A stretch of 64,000 nucleotides of DNA, taken from Paenibacillus marchantiophytorum (GTDB lineage: Bacteria; Bacillota; Bacilli; Paenibacillales; NBRC-103111). Below are positions 52,752-62,163 of the stretch, piece by piece; position 1 is the first letter of the stretch, and each line of letters starts with the position of its first letter. The notes beneath the pieces were generated by a model that was given only the letters and a program-made list of their open reading frames with translations, made no database searches and was not told the origin of the DNA. Position numbers and translations under genes: made by a program. Location of the stretch: positions 232,327 to 296,326 of the forward strand of contig NZ_BMHE01000001.1 of NCBI RefSeq assembly GCF_014640555.1, in the 5' to 3' direction.

Positions 52752-54590
52752 TTATTTCTTTTGATCGTCAACTACTTCGTAGTCAGCGTCAACAACATTT
52801 TCTCTGCCTTTAGGAGCATCGTTTCCGCCAGCATCGCCATCGGGACCTTGCGCTGCAGACGCTTGCTCATACAGTTTCACGGAAAGTTGTTGAATCACTT
52901 CTGTCAACTCTTCTGTCGCTTTTTTGATCGTTTCGAGTTCGTTGCCAGCCAGTGCTGCTGTCACTTTCTCTTTGGCTGCATTCGCTTTGTCGATCTCGCC
53001 TTGGTCTACTTTATCGCCAAGATCCTTGATCGTTTTGTCAACGGAGTACACGAGTTGGTCAGCTTCGTTCCGAGCTTCTACAAGCTCTTTGCGAACGCGA
53101 TCTTCCTCAGCATGCGCTTCTGCGTCTTTCACCATTTGCTCAACTTCTGCATCGCTCAAACCGCTGGAAGAAGTAATCGTGATTTTTTGGCTTTTGCCTG
53201 TTCCTTTATCCAAAGCGGATACGTTAACGATACCGTTGGCATCGATATCGAAGCTAACTTCGATTTGCGGTACGCCACGCGGAGCAGGAGGAATATCACC
53301 AAGCATGAAACGGCCCAGTGTTTTGTTGCCGCTAGCCATGGAGCGCTCACCTTGAAGCACGTGAATCTCAACGCTCGTTTGGTTATCTGCATAAGTGGAG
53401 TACACTTGTGATTTGGTAGTAGGGATCGTTGTGTTGCGGTCGATCATTTTCGTGAATACGCCGCCTGCTGTTTCGATACCAAGGGAAAGTGGTGTTACGT
53501 CAAGAAGAACAACGTCTTTCACTTCACCTGTTAATACACCAGCTTGAACTGCTGCACCAAGGGCAACAACTTCATCCGGGTTAACGCCTTTGTGCGGCTC
53601 TTTGCCGATCAATTTTTTGATCGCTTCAACAACAGCCGGAATACGCGTGGATCCACCAACAAGAACAACTTTGTCGATTTGGCTTGTGGACAAGCCGGAA
53701 TCCGTCAACGCTTGGCGAGTTGGTCCAAGTGTTCTTTCTACAAGTCCAGCGGAAATTTCTTCGAATTTCGCGCGAGTCAAGTTAAGCTCCAAATGCTGAG
53801 GAACGCCGTCAGCTACCGTGATGAACGGCAGGGAAACTGTCGTTGTCAGAACACCGGAAAGTTCTTTTTTCGCTTTTTCCGCAGCATCTTTCAAACGTTG
53901 TACAGCTGCTTTATCTTTGCTAAGGTCAATGCCTTGTTCTTTTTTGAATTCAGTTACGAGGTAATCGATGATGACTTGGTCAAAATCGTCTCCTCCTAGT
54001 TTGTTGTCTCCGCTTGTCGCTTTAACTTCGAAGAAGCCATCGCCAAGTTCAAGGATGGATACGTCAAATGTACCGCCACCAAGGTCATAAACAAGAATGG
54101 TTTGATCTTCGGTTTTCTCCAAACCGTAAGCAAGCGCTGCTGCTGTTGGCTCATTGACAATACGCAGAACTTCCAGACCGGCAATTTTACCAGCATCTTT
54201 GGTCGCTTGACGTTGGCTGTCATTGAAGTAAGCAGGAACCGTGATAACGGCTTGTGTTACTGTTTGGCCAAGGTAAGCTTCAGCATCAGCTTTCAGCTTT
54301 TGCAGGATAATCGCAGAAATCTCTTGCGGCGTGTAATCTTTGCCGTCAATGTTTTCTTTGTGGTTCGTACCAATGTGACGCTTGATGGAGCTGATTGTTT
54401 TGTCTGGGTTTGTGATCGCTTGACGTTTGGCTGTTTCACCGACAACGCGCTCGCCATCTTTTTTGAAACCTACGACTGAAGGGGTTGTACGATTACCTTC
54501 CGGGTTCGGAATTACGACGGCTTCGCCGCCTTCCATTACGGCAACGCAAGAATTTGTTGTACCTAAGTCAATACCAATTACTTTACTCAT
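52752..54590 (-). CDS. dnaK: Chaperone DnaK (Hsp70)
   Basis: 612 residues. ATPase domain signatures are [28 protein letters not shown] and [13 protein letters not shown]; the linker region is [18 protein letters not shown]; a substrate-binding domain and helical lid end in [13 protein letters not shown]. Full-length Firmicute DnaK. The ATG 54590 has AAAGGAGG upstream. It is the central gene of the HrcA-controlled operon. Confidence 0.98.
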   Translation of the reverse strand: MSKVIGIDLGTTNSCVAVMEGGEAVVIPNPEGNRTTPSVVGFKKDGERVVGETAKRQAITNPDKTISSIKRHIGTNHKENIDGKDYTPQEISAIILQKLKADAEAYLGQTVTQAVITVPAYFNDSQRQATKDAGKIAGLEVLRIVNEPTAAALAYGLEKTEDQTILVYDLGGGTFDVSILELGDGFFEVKATSGDNKLGGDDFDQVIIDYLVTEFKKEQGIDLSKDKAAVQRLKDAAEKAKKELSGVLTTTVSLPFITVADGVPQHLELNLTRAKFEEISAGLVERTLGPTRQALTDSGLSTSQIDKVVLVGGSTRIPAVVEAIKKLIGKEPHKGVNPDEVVALGAAVQAGVLTGEVKDVVLLDVTPLSLGIETAGGVFTKMIDRNTTIPTTKSQVYSTYADNQTSVEIHVLQGERSMASGNKTLGRFMLGDIPPAPRGVPQIEVSFDIDANGIVNVSALDKGTGKSQKITITSSSGLSDAEVEQMVKDAEAHAEEDRVRKELVEARNEADQLVYSVDKTIKDLGDKVDQGEIDKANAAKEKVTAALAGNELETIKKATEELTEVIQQLSVKLYEQASAAQGPDGDAGGNDAPKGRENVVDADYEVVDDQKK

Positions 54591-54658
54591 GTTAAAGCTG
54601 CCTCCTTTTGCTCCTGGGGAACATATTGGTTTATTGGAATTTTAGATTAATAAGATCC

Positions 54659-55243
54659 TTACACACTTACCTTAACCATTGCTGGGCGGATGACTTTATC
54701 TTTGAGAATATAGCCTTTTTGCAATTCCTCAACAACGATACCTTCTTCGTGTTCGTCGGATTCAACTTGCATAACCGCTTGATGGTATTCCGGGTTGAAC
54801 GGTTGACCAACGGATTCAATCGGTTTAAGTCCTTCTGCTGTAAGCAGTTGATCGATACCGCGGTAAGTCATATCCAAACCTTTCACCAGCGCATCGAAAT
54901 CCTTCGTCTCTTTGCTTGAAGACAGCGCGCGATCGAAGTTATCCACAATCGGTAAAAGCTGTTCAATCAATTTAAGCGAAGCGTATTTCGCGAAATCTTC
55001 CTTCTCCGCTCTTGCGCGGCGGCGGAAGTTGTCGAAGTCCGCTTGAACGCGCAATAGACGCTGATAGTTTTCTTCTGCTTGCATACGCGCTGTTTCCAAT
55101 TCGCTAACTTCTTTGGCTTCTTCCGAAACCTCGCCTTGCGAATCTTGACTTGCCGCTTCTTGTTGATCTGCGGCTTGCTCGCCTTCAGCTGCGTATGTAG
55201 TGTTCACATCTTGCTCTTCTGTTTTGTTATTTCCTGTACTCAA
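54659..55243 (-). CDS. grpE: Nucleotide exchange factor GrpE
   Basis: 194 residues. An acidic, Gln-rich disordered N terminus is followed by a long helix (RLLRVQADFDNFRRRARAEKEDF) and the beta domain ending VIRPAMVKVSV. It releases ADP from DnaK. The start is TTG 55243 with AGGAGGTG at 9 nt. Normally it follows hrcA directly; here the chaperonin gene lies between. Confidence 0.95.
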   Translation of the reverse strand: MSTGNNKTEEQDVNTTYAAEGEQAADQQEAASQDSQGEVSEEAKEVSELETARMQAEENYQRLLRVQADFDNFRRRARAEKEDFAKYASLKLIEQLLPIVDNFDRALSSSKETKDFDALVKGLDMTYRGIDQLLTAEGLKPIESVGQPFNPEYHQAVMQVESDEHEEGIVVEELQKGYILKDKVIRPAMVKVSV

Positions 55244-55303
55244 TTGTCCTTCACCTCCTAAACATAATACAACATATTCGCTCTAACGTCAGTTTGCCCA
55301 GCT

Positions 55304-56848
55304 TTAGACCTCTTCAAAAGGCTGTTTCATCTTGATTACTGTATGAATACGCAGGACAGCAGCAGCAACTTCGCCAGCCGCTTGCAATGCGTGAATCTTA
55401 ACGTCAGCAGGATCTACAATACCAACTTGGACGAAATCTGTCACTTGCCCAGTATCGCAGTCAATGCCGAGACTGTCCGTTTCCAGCGCTAGCTGGGCTG
55501 CTTTCAGCTCTTCGACCTTCTCCAGCGGGTTGTAGCCTGCGTTCACAACAATCTGAGCCAGCGGCTTGCGCAGTGCCCCCGCGACAGCGGCAACACCGAA
55601 GCCTTCCATGCCCTTCATCGTCTCGCGGGCACGGTCCAGATCATGGGCGACGGCCATCTCGGCAGCGCCGCCCCCGGGCAAGTACCCGCCGCGCACGGCG
55701 GCTTGCACGGCCGAGGCGGCGTCCTTCGCGATGCGCGAGCGCTCATGCGCCGCTTCTCGTGTCGCGGCGCCGACGATCACGGTCACGTGCTGATCGCCGC
55801 GGCCTCCCGCGACGCGCACGCGCTCGAGGCGCTCGTCGTACGCGGCGTAGCCGGCGTGCCCGAGCGCGGCGCCAAGCTCCGGCGCGCTCTTGCGCAGCGC
55901 CGTGCGCCGCACCGGCCTAGCGCCGGTGTGCTCGCTCAGCAGCTGCAAGTCCCGGCGGGACAGCCGCTGCAGCACGAGAATGCCATGGTCGGAGCAGAAC
56001 TGCTCCGCCTCCGGGTCAACCCCGCGGTCGGTGGCAATCAGTCCGACGCCAAGTTCCAGCAGCATGCTGAAGCTGCTGCGGAACTGCTCTCGCAGCTGCA
56101 TGTAGCGCTGGAAGCCTGCCTCGGTGACCAGCGATTCCTCGCTGACAGCCTCAGGCTCCAGAGCATCATGCAGCACGAGAATGCGCAGATCACGGCGCGC
56201 CTCCTCTTCGAGATGCAAGTTCATCGGCTTCTGATTCAGCAGAATGCCGGTCCACACCTCGCTGCTCGCCGCTTCGTGGGCGAGCACGCTGTCCGCGAAG
56301 CGATAGCCTTCTTCGCGAAGCTTCGGTTCGCCGACCGCTTCGGCAGCTTGAATGATGAGCCCGGCGATATCCGCCTGCTCTCTGCCTGCCGTAATCGCAA
56401 TCCGCTTCAGGGCGCTGTCATCCAAGCCTGCAATCGCGCGGCTGCGCTCTTGCAAGCTTGTCACAGCCAACTCGATCCCTTGCAGCATCCCGCTTACAAC
56501 CTTGGCGACAGGTACACCGCGTGTGACTTGGGCTACGCCCTCCTGCACCAACGCTCCGGCAAGTACCGTTGCTGTCGTCGTGCCGTCGCCGATTTGGCGC
56601 TGCTGGCTGCGAGCTACCTGAATCATCAGTCGCGCAGCAGGATGAGTAACATCCATTTTCTCCAAGATGGTCACCCCATCATTGGTAATGATCACTTCAC
56701 CCTGGCTGCCTACGAGCATCGTATCGAGTCCCTTGGGGCCTAATGTTCCTTCAACGGCAGAGCAAATTGCTCTTACAGCCGCCGCGTTATTCACAAGCGT
56801 GGAATAACGCTCTTCACCTTCACTGTGAACCGTCTTGTTCACGCTCAT
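55304..56848 (-). CDS. Group III (archaeal-type) chaperonin, TCP-1/thermosome-like, within the dnaK operon
   Basis: 514 residues from ATG 56848, which overlaps the hrcA stop (ATGA). It has thermosome-type motifs rather than GroEL ones: GTLGPKGLDTMLV, ITNDGVTILEKM, QIGDGTTTATVLAGALV, ERSRIAKDAASAVQAA, GGYLPGGGAAEMAV and NAGYNPLEKVEEL...GID-x2-TG. GroEL-type IDKIxxxxxRxExxL-type sequences are missing. Bacterial group III chaperonins (first described from Carboxydothermus) are known to sit next to hsp70 genes in some Firmicutes. It should form a lidded double ring without GroES and share HrcA/CIRCE heat control. DNA at 55560-56060 is very GC-rich compared with neighbours. Confidence 0.9.
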   Translation of the reverse strand: MSVNKTVHSEGEERYSTLVNNAAAVRAICSAVEGTLGPKGLDTMLVGSQGEVIITNDGVTILEKMDVTHPAARLMIQVARSQQRQIGDGTTTATVLAGALVQEGVAQVTRGVPVAKVVSGMLQGIELAVTSLQERSRAIAGLDDSALKRIAITAGREQADIAGLIIQAAEAVGEPKLREEGYRFADSVLAHEAASSEVWTGILLNQKPMNLHLEEEARRDLRILVLHDALEPEAVSEESLVTEAGFQRYMQLREQFRSSFSMLLELGVGLIATDRGVDPEAEQFCSDHGILVLQRLSRRDLQLLSEHTGARPVRRTALRKSAPELGAALGHAGYAAYDERLERVRVAGGRGDQHVTVIVGAATREAAHERSRIAKDAASAVQAAVRGGYLPGGGAAEMAVAHDLDRARETMKGMEGFGVAAVAGALRKPLAQIVVNAGYNPLEKVEELKAAQLALETDSLGIDCDTGQVTDFVQVGIVDPADVKIHALQAAGEVAAAVLRIHTVIKMKQPFEEV

Positions 56849-57873
56849 TTCCCATACCAACGTCCGAGTACGACTTCGAGATGTTTGGACAAGTGCTCCA
56901 TTAAATTAATAACCCTGCCGTATTCCATTCGTGTTGGCCCTAGAATTCCAATCGTCCCCAGCGGCTGCCCGCTGATCGAATAGGAAGCCGTTATTAAGCT
57001 GCAATTGCTAATTGCTTCAATACTATTTTCAGCACCAATTTTAATCTCAATGCCTTCATTTGATGGTGTAAATAACTTGATCAGAGTCGGTGCTTCTTCG
57101 AAGAGGTCAAAAATGCTCTTAACCTTCTCCACATCCTTAAATTCCGGCTGGGTCAGCATATTCGTCATCCCGCTTAGGAATACCCGATCCTTCTCATCGC
57201 TTTGCAACACACTTTCAATGACCGATAGCAGTTCTTGATACCCATTCACATACTTGCTTAATTCCTCGGAAATCTCATTGTAAAGTCTGGACTTAAACTG
57301 AATCAGCGGCACATTTTTGAGTCTTGCATTTAAAATGTTAACGACCTTTTCAATTTCCGACATCTTAATGCCTTCCGGAATCGTGACCGTCTTATTTTCG
57401 ACATGTCCCGTATTCATGACAATAATCGCCACTGCCGTCGTGTCCGAAAGCGGGATAATCTGCAGATGCTTCAGCGTCGTGCTGAACACCTCGGGACCAA
57501 GCACGATGGACGTGTAATTCGTAAGGCTGGAGAGCATACCGGCAACATGCTGGATGACTCCTTCCATCTCTTGAATCCGTTCCGCAAATGCGCCCTTCAT
57601 AGAGTCCAAATCATTCTCATGCAAAGCGCCGTGCTGCATCAAGTGATCGACGTAATAGCGATAACCTTTGTGCGAGGGTATACGCCCTGCGGACGTATGG
57701 GGCTGCTCCAGGTAACCCATCTCTTCGAGATCGGACATTTCATTACGAATGGTAGCCGGACTGAATCCAACATTCCCCCGTTTTGAAATACTTCGTGAAC
57801 CGATCGGTTCAGCTGAACGAACATAATCATCAATGATAGCACTTAAAATCATACGCTGGCGTTCTGTCAGCAC
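56845..57873 (-). CDS. hrcA: Heat-inducible transcription repressor HrcA
   Basis: 342 residues: N-terminal winged helix (LTERQRMILSAIIDDYVRSAEPIGSRSI, VGFSPATIRNEMSDLEEMGYLEQPHTSAGR), a GAF-like domain and a C-terminal LIGPTRMEYGRVI-type segment (ILGPTRMEYGRVINLMEHLS). It represses the operon by binding CIRCE and depends on chaperonin for folding. Start GTG 57873 with GAGGAGGGG upstream. It overlaps the chaperonin gene by 4 nt, so repressor and chaperonin are translationally coupled. Confidence 0.97.
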   Translation of the reverse strand: MLTERQRMILSAIIDDYVRSAEPIGSRSISKRGNVGFSPATIRNEMSDLEEMGYLEQPHTSAGRIPSHKGYRYYVDHLMQHGALHENDLDSMKGAFAERIQEMEGVIQHVAGMLSSLTNYTSIVLGPEVFSTTLKHLQIIPLSDTTAVAIIVMNTGHVENKTVTIPEGIKMSEIEKVVNILNARLKNVPLIQFKSRLYNEISEELSKYVNGYQELLSVIESVLQSDEKDRVFLSGMTNMLTQPEFKDVEKVKSIFDLFEEAPTLIKLFTPSNEGIEIKIGAENSIEAISNCSLITASYSISGQPLGTIGILGPTRMEYGRVINLMEHLSKHLEVVLGRWYGK

Positions 57874-57913
57874 AAGTACCCCTCCTCTTCACAATCGCTG
57901 TTTCTCACTTTCG

Positions 57914-57940
57914 TTAGCACTCGTATTTAGTGAGTGCTAA
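57914..57940. promoter_or_regulatory. CIRCE operator
   Basis: Perfect TTAGCACTC-N9-GAGTGCTAA, 41 nt before the hrcA start codon. Binding site of HrcA, controlling hrcA-chaperonin-grpE-dnaK-dnaJ. Confidence 0.98.
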
Positions 57941-57951
57941 ATCCTAATACA

Positions 57952-57981
57952 AAAATAACAGACCCTAAGGTCTGTTGTCAA
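57952..57981 (-). promoter_or_regulatory. Candidate sigma-A promoter of the hrcA operon
   Basis: Minus strand TTGACA (57981-57976), 18-nt spacer, TATTTT (57957-57952), placing the start at or just before CIRCE. It overlaps the terminator of the upstream acetyltransferase gene, an economical arrangement; the -10 is a moderate match. Confidence 0.5.
57957..57976 (-). terminator. Terminator after the ArgA-like gene
   Basis: Perfect stem AACAGACC/GGTCTGTT around CTAA, minus-strand tail ATTTTTG. It begins 7 nt past the stop codon and isolates the heat-shock operon. Confidence 0.85.
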
Positions 57982-57982
57982 G

Positions 57983-58456
57983 TCAATCCAAACGTTTAAG
58001 TACGGCGATTTCGTCGCAGCAATACTGTTTTTTGCAATGCATGCAATCTTTCCAAACCTTCTCGGGGAAAATCTCTTTTGGCACTAGGGTAAAGCCGTTT
58101 TTTTGGAAGAAGGCGACCTCGTACGTCAGCGCCATCACTTTCTTGATCCCTTGGCTTCTGGCCTCTTCGACCAGGAAATTAACAAGCTTGCCGCCAATTC
58201 CTTGACCTTTGTACCCTGGAGTCATGCCTAGCGAGCGAATCTCGACTAGATCAGGTCCAAGCCTCGTCAAGGAACCGCAGCCTATCAAGAGACCGTCGTA
58301 TTCAGCGACGACGAAGGTATCGATCTGATCCTCCAGCATCTCTCTGGTACGCGGCAGCATGATTCCCTGCTTGGCATAGCCTTGTATAATATCATAAAGC
58401 TTCTCAATATCACGGATTGAAGCTTTTCTTACCGATACAGTCGTTGATGAATTCAC
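57983..58456 (-). CDS. GNAT acetyltransferase, ArgA-like (probable short N-acetylglutamate synthase)
   Basis: 157 residues with the acetyl-CoA loop TPGYKGQGIGGKLVNFL and family-typical segments VRKASIRDIEKLYDII, GCGSLTRLGPDLVEIRSLG and a C-terminal KDCMHCKKQYCCDEIAV. The order and the Cys-containing end match short ArgA-like acetyltransferases that can supply N-acetylglutamate, the first intermediate of arginine synthesis. A perfect ARG-box-like palindrome lies about 85 nt upstream, which supports an arginine role. A generic GNAT enzyme remains possible. Confidence 0.78.
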   Translation of the reverse strand: MNSSTTVSVRKASIRDIEKLYDIIQGYAKQGIMLPRTREMLEDQIDTFVVAEYDGLLIGCGSLTRLGPDLVEIRSLGMTPGYKGQGIGGKLVNFLVEEARSQGIKKVMALTYEVAFFQKNGFTLVPKEIFPEKVWKDCMHCKKQYCCDEIAVLKRLD

Positions 58457-58540
58457 GTTTACCCCACCAATCGTTACAAAAATGCATAAAACCCACGCTA
58501 GCGTCCTCGCGGCTTTACCGCTCCATCGCTTGTGGATTCA

Positions 58541-58554
58541 TGTATAAATATACA
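58541..58554. promoter_or_regulatory. ARG-box-like operator upstream of the ArgA-like gene
   Basis: TGTAT-AAAT-ATACA matches TGNAT-WWWW-ATNCA, the ArgR/AhrC box, at every defined position and is symmetric. A weaker copy (GTGCAAATATACGG read on the minus strand) follows within 10 bp. A possible promoter TTGTGC-17-TATATT on the minus strand overlaps both. Confidence 0.55.
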
Positions 58555-58615
58555 TCAAACCGTATATTTGCACAAGGTTTTTTTGTACCGTATACAGGAA
58601 CCGCTTCGCTGCCAG

Positions 58616-59767
58616 CTAGGTTAGGAAGGAAGCGAAAACTTCATTGCCGAGCAAGATCCCCTGTTTGGATAGTCGGTAGCCCTCCGGCGTTTGCTCCAGC
58701 AGTTGCTTTTGCAGCCACCCTTTTAACGTTTCTCCGAATTGCGATTCGATGGTAATTCCAAATTGATCCATGAAATCACTATTCCTTACACCTTCTAGCA
58801 GACGTAGACCGACCATCATGAAATCTTCCATCGCTTCCTGCTGTGTCACCTCAAACTGCTCTATGATCGGCAAACCTGCCTTCGTAGCGTCAATATAAGG
58901 TTGAATCCCCTTCACATTGACATGCCGCTGACGATTCATATAGCCATGCGCGCCAGCGCCAAGTCCATAATAGGAACGGTTGCGCCAATACATCGAATTG
59001 TGCCTGCTCTCACGACCCGGTTTGGCGAAGTTGCTGATTTCATATTGCTTATAACCGGCTGCTTCCAATCGCTTCATGATCAGTTCATACATATCGACTT
59101 CTTCGTCTTCACTTGGCAGCGGCAGCTGATTTTTGTTGAACAAGGTATGAAATAAGGTGTTCTCCTCTACTTTCAAACTGTAGATCGAGTAATGCTGAAG
59201 ATCCAGCGAGAGCGCCTCATCCAATGTAGCCTGCATAATGTCTACGGTTTGCTTCGGAAGTCCGAACATCAGATCAATCGACAGATTGTCAAACCCCAGC
59301 TTTTTGGCATTCTGGATACTGCGATGCACATCATCTGTATTATGAATGCGTCCGATGGTCGCGAGAATCTCGTTATTAAACGATTGGACACCAAAGCTGA
59401 TCCGATTAACGCCGCCTGCTTTCATAACAGCGAGTTTATCTTCATCCGTCGTTCCGGGATTAGCTTCCATCGAGAATTCAACCTCTGCGGGGTCCGCTGG
59501 AAAATAAGTTCGGACGATCCGCAGGAAACGCTCCATTTGATCAGGCAGCAGCACGGTCGGCGTTCCCCCGCCAACGAAAATCGTTTCTACCTTAGCAGGC
59601 GGATGCTGACGCACCGTCAGTTCCATTTCACGTTCCAGCGCGTCCAGATACTCCATGACAGGCTGGCCTTTGAGGACATAAGAGTTGAAATCACAATAAT
59701 GGCATTTGTTTGTACAAAAGGGGATATGAATATACACAGCTGTCGGGGCTGCATAGGTTACTAACAT
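58616..59767 (-). CDS. hemW: Radical SAM family heme chaperone HemW
   Basis: 383 residues from ATG 59767 (GAAAGGA site). The radical SAM motif is CTNKCHYCDF; the HNxxYW signature (HNSMYWRNRSYYGLGAGAHGY) marks HemW rather than coproporphyrinogen oxidase HemN, together with a HemN-type C-terminal domain. It binds heme and delivers it to target proteins. Position between lepA and hrcA is as in Bacillus. Confidence 0.92.
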   Translation of the reverse strand: MLVTYAAPTAVYIHIPFCTNKCHYCDFNSYVLKGQPVMEYLDALEREMELTVRQHPPAKVETIFVGGGTPTVLLPDQMERFLRIVRTYFPADPAEVEFSMEANPGTTDEDKLAVMKAGGVNRISFGVQSFNNEILATIGRIHNTDDVHRSIQNAKKLGFDNLSIDLMFGLPKQTVDIMQATLDEALSLDLQHYSIYSLKVEENTLFHTLFNKNQLPLPSEDEEVDMYELIMKRLEAAGYKQYEISNFAKPGRESRHNSMYWRNRSYYGLGAGAHGYMNRQRHVNVKGIQPYIDATKAGLPIIEQFEVTQQEAMEDFMMVGLRLLEGVRNSDFMDQFGITIESQFGETLKGWLQKQLLEQTPEGYRLSKQGILLGNEVFASFLT

Positions 59768-59795
59768 AAGGGGTATTTCCTTTCTATTGAGAAAA

Positions 59796-59829
59796 AGCCG
59801 AAGGGCAGAGTACTCTGCCACCCCAGCTT
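59796..59829 (-). terminator. Terminator between lepA and hemW
   Basis: Perfect 16-bp palindrome GGCAGAGTACTCTGCC (59804-59819) with outer AAGC/GCTT pairing and a minus-strand TTTTT tail, 15 nt past lepA. Confidence 0.7.
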
Positions 59830-59844
59830 CTCATTCATTTGCAT

Positions 59845-61659
59845 CTATTCGTCAATTTTGAGAACGGCCATGAAGGCTTCTTGCGGCACTTCCACGCTGC
59901 CCACCTGTTTCATCCGTTTCTTACCTTCTTTTTGCTTGTCGAGCAATTTGCGTTTCCGCGAAATGTCACCGCCGTAACACTTGGCGAGAACGTTTTTGCG
60001 CATCGCTTTTACCGTCTCACGAGCCACAATCTTCTGTCCGATGGCCGCTTGAATCGGCACTTCAAACATTTGCCGCGGAATCAGTTCCTTCAACTTATCG
60101 CAAATGATTTTGCCGCGGTGATAGGCTGTATCCCGGTGAACAATGAAGGAAAGCGCATCGACTTGCTCCGCATTCAGCAGAATGTCCATCTTCACGAGAT
60201 TAGACTTCTTGTAGCCGGAAACCTCGTAATCAAACGAAGCATATCCCTTGGTTCTTGATTTCAGCATATCGAAGAAATCATAAACGATTTCGGATAACGG
60301 AATTTCATACGTCAACGTTACCCGGTTCGTATCTAGATATTCCATGTTCAAATACTCGCCGCGTTTCCCCTGGCAAAGTTCCATAATCGTTCCTACGTAA
60401 TCATTGGGAACGATAACCGAAGCTTTCACATAAGGCTCTTCCACAAAATCAATACGCTGTGGATCTGGATAATTCGAGGGGTTGTCAATTTCCATCGTAT
60501 CGCCATTCGTCAACGTAATGCGGTAGATAACGCTTGGCGCCGTCGTAATTAGCGGAATGTTGAATTCACGCTCAATACGTTCCTGAATAATTTCCATATG
60601 CAGAAGTCCTAAGAATCCGCAGCGGAAACCAAAACCTAGAGCTGTCGATGTTTCCGGCTCAAAACGAAGGGATGCATCGTTAAGCTCCAGCTTCTGCAAT
60701 GCTTCGCGCAGATCGTTGTAATCCGTCGTTTCGATCGGATACAGTCCGCAGAACACCATCGGGTTAATCCGGCGGTAACCAGGCAGCGCTACAGGCGCTG
60801 GTCGATGCGCTTCAGTCACCGTGTCCCCAACCCGTGTATCTCCGACATTTTTGATGCCCGCTACAACGAAACCTACGTCTCCAACCTCAAGGGAAGGAAC
60901 AGAGGACATTCTCGGCATGAAAGCGCCGACTTCAATGACTTCAAAAACTTTATTGGTCGCCATCATTTTAATCTTGGAGCCCGCTCTAATCGATCCATCC
61001 ACGACTCGTACGTACACGATTACACCTTTGTAGCTGTCATAATGGGAGTCGAAGATTAAGGCTTGCAGCGGATTGTCCGGATTGCCTTGTGGCGCTGGCA
61101 CTTTCTGACAGATCTGCTCGATAATTTCTTTGATCCCGATGCCGGCCTTCGCGGAAGCATGAACCGCTTCGCTTGCGTCCAGCCCGATTACGTCCTCGAT
61201 TTCTTGCTTCACCTTATCCGGATCAGCGCTCGGCAAATCAATTTTATTAATAACAGGTAAAATTTCTAAGTTATTTTCTAGCGCCAAGTACACGTTAGCC
61301 AATGTTTGCGCTTCTATGCCTTGAGCCGCATCCACGACCAGCAGTGCGCCTTCACACGCCGCAAGGCTTCGAGAAACCTCGTATGTAAAGTCGACATGTC
61401 CCGGTGTATCGATCAAATTGAGGATATAATCGACACCATCGTCTGCGCGGTAAGCTAGCCGAACCGCCTGCAGCTTAATCGTAATCCCGCGTTCACGCTC
61501 CAGATCCATCTGGTCAAGCACCTGCTCCTGCATCTCACGAGAAGAGAGTGCGCCTGTATATTCCAAGATGCGGTCGGCAAGTGTAGATTTGCCGTGATCA
61601 ATATGGGCGATAATTGAAAAGTTGCGAATTCGTTGTTGTCTTGCTCGAATGTCTGTCAT
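59845..61659 (-). CDS. lepA: Translation elongation factor 4
   Basis: 604 residues: G domain with [25 protein letters not shown] and [10 protein letters not shown], then EF-G-like domains and the LepA-specific C-terminal domain ([46 protein letters not shown]). It back-translocates or rescues stalled ribosomes. Full length. Follows yqxA as in Bacillus. Confidence 0.97.
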   Translation of the reverse strand: MTDIRARQQRIRNFSIIAHIDHGKSTLADRILEYTGALSSREMQEQVLDQMDLERERGITIKLQAVRLAYRADDGVDYILNLIDTPGHVDFTYEVSRSLAACEGALLVVDAAQGIEAQTLANVYLALENNLEILPVINKIDLPSADPDKVKQEIEDVIGLDASEAVHASAKAGIGIKEIIEQICQKVPAPQGNPDNPLQALIFDSHYDSYKGVIVYVRVVDGSIRAGSKIKMMATNKVFEVIEVGAFMPRMSSVPSLEVGDVGFVVAGIKNVGDTRVGDTVTEAHRPAPVALPGYRRINPMVFCGLYPIETTDYNDLREALQKLELNDASLRFEPETSTALGFGFRCGFLGLLHMEIIQERIEREFNIPLITTAPSVIYRITLTNGDTMEIDNPSNYPDPQRIDFVEEPYVKASVIVPNDYVGTIMELCQGKRGEYLNMEYLDTNRVTLTYEIPLSEIVYDFFDMLKSRTKGYASFDYEVSGYKKSNLVKMDILLNAEQVDALSFIVHRDTAYHRGKIICDKLKELIPRQMFEVPIQAAIGQKIVARETVKAMRKNVLAKCYGGDISRKRKLLDKQKEGKKRMKQVGSVEVPQEAFMAVLKIDE

Positions 61660-61734
61660 GCTAAAGTACTAACCCCCACTACATGCAAATAATTTTCATT
61701 ATAGCAGTTGTGTGAAGTTGCAGCAATGTACGTT

Positions 61735-62133
61735 CTATCCTTTGCCCAGTAATGCATCAAAAAGAGACACAAATAAGCGGATGCCATGATGTGACGCAAT
61801 CTGCAAAAGATCACCCAATTTATTGCCGACATGATTCAATGAATTATCGTGATCGGCGACAGGCGCCGATTTGGTTGTTGGCGCTGGTGAAGCGGCAGCT
61901 TGTCCTTTCGTCGGTTGTTCTCCCTTGGTTTTGGCGGTTGGCGCTGGCGATGTCTTCAAGTCTGCTCCTTTGCCCGGAGATGGACTCGAAACCACTTGTC
62001 CAGCTTTGGATGAAGGCTGCGGGCCTTGAATGCGATCCATGCCGCTGGACGCCAAACTAACGCCGAACAAGATACAGAACAACAGCAACAGTCCGAACAG
62101 TCCCATTTTGAGATAAAATCGCCTCACCCTCAT
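61735..62133 (-). CDS. YqxA-like (DUF3679) membrane protein
   Basis: 132 residues from ATG 62133 (AGGAGG site 9 nt upstream). One N-terminal membrane segment (MGLFGLLLLFCILFGVSLASSG), a Pro/Ser/Lys-rich extracytoplasmic linker, and an amphipathic C terminus (VGNKLGDLLQIASHHGIRLFVSLFDALL). No known activity. Identification rests mainly on position between spoIIP and lepA, where Bacillus has yqxA, plus the matching topology. Confidence 0.75.
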   Translation of the reverse strand: MRVRRFYLKMGLFGLLLLFCILFGVSLASSGMDRIQGPQPSSKAGQVVSSPSPGKGADLKTSPAPTAKTKGEQPTKGQAAASPAPTTKSAPVADHDNSLNHVGNKLGDLLQIASHHGIRLFVSLFDALLGKG

Positions 62134-62163
62134 CAGACCAACCTCCTCCAAATTTCCAAATAA

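Noticed and set aside
55643..56743. 366-codon plus-strand frame
   Set aside because: Antisense to the chaperonin gene in a GC-rich stretch where stop codons are rare; no ribosome binding site or known motif.
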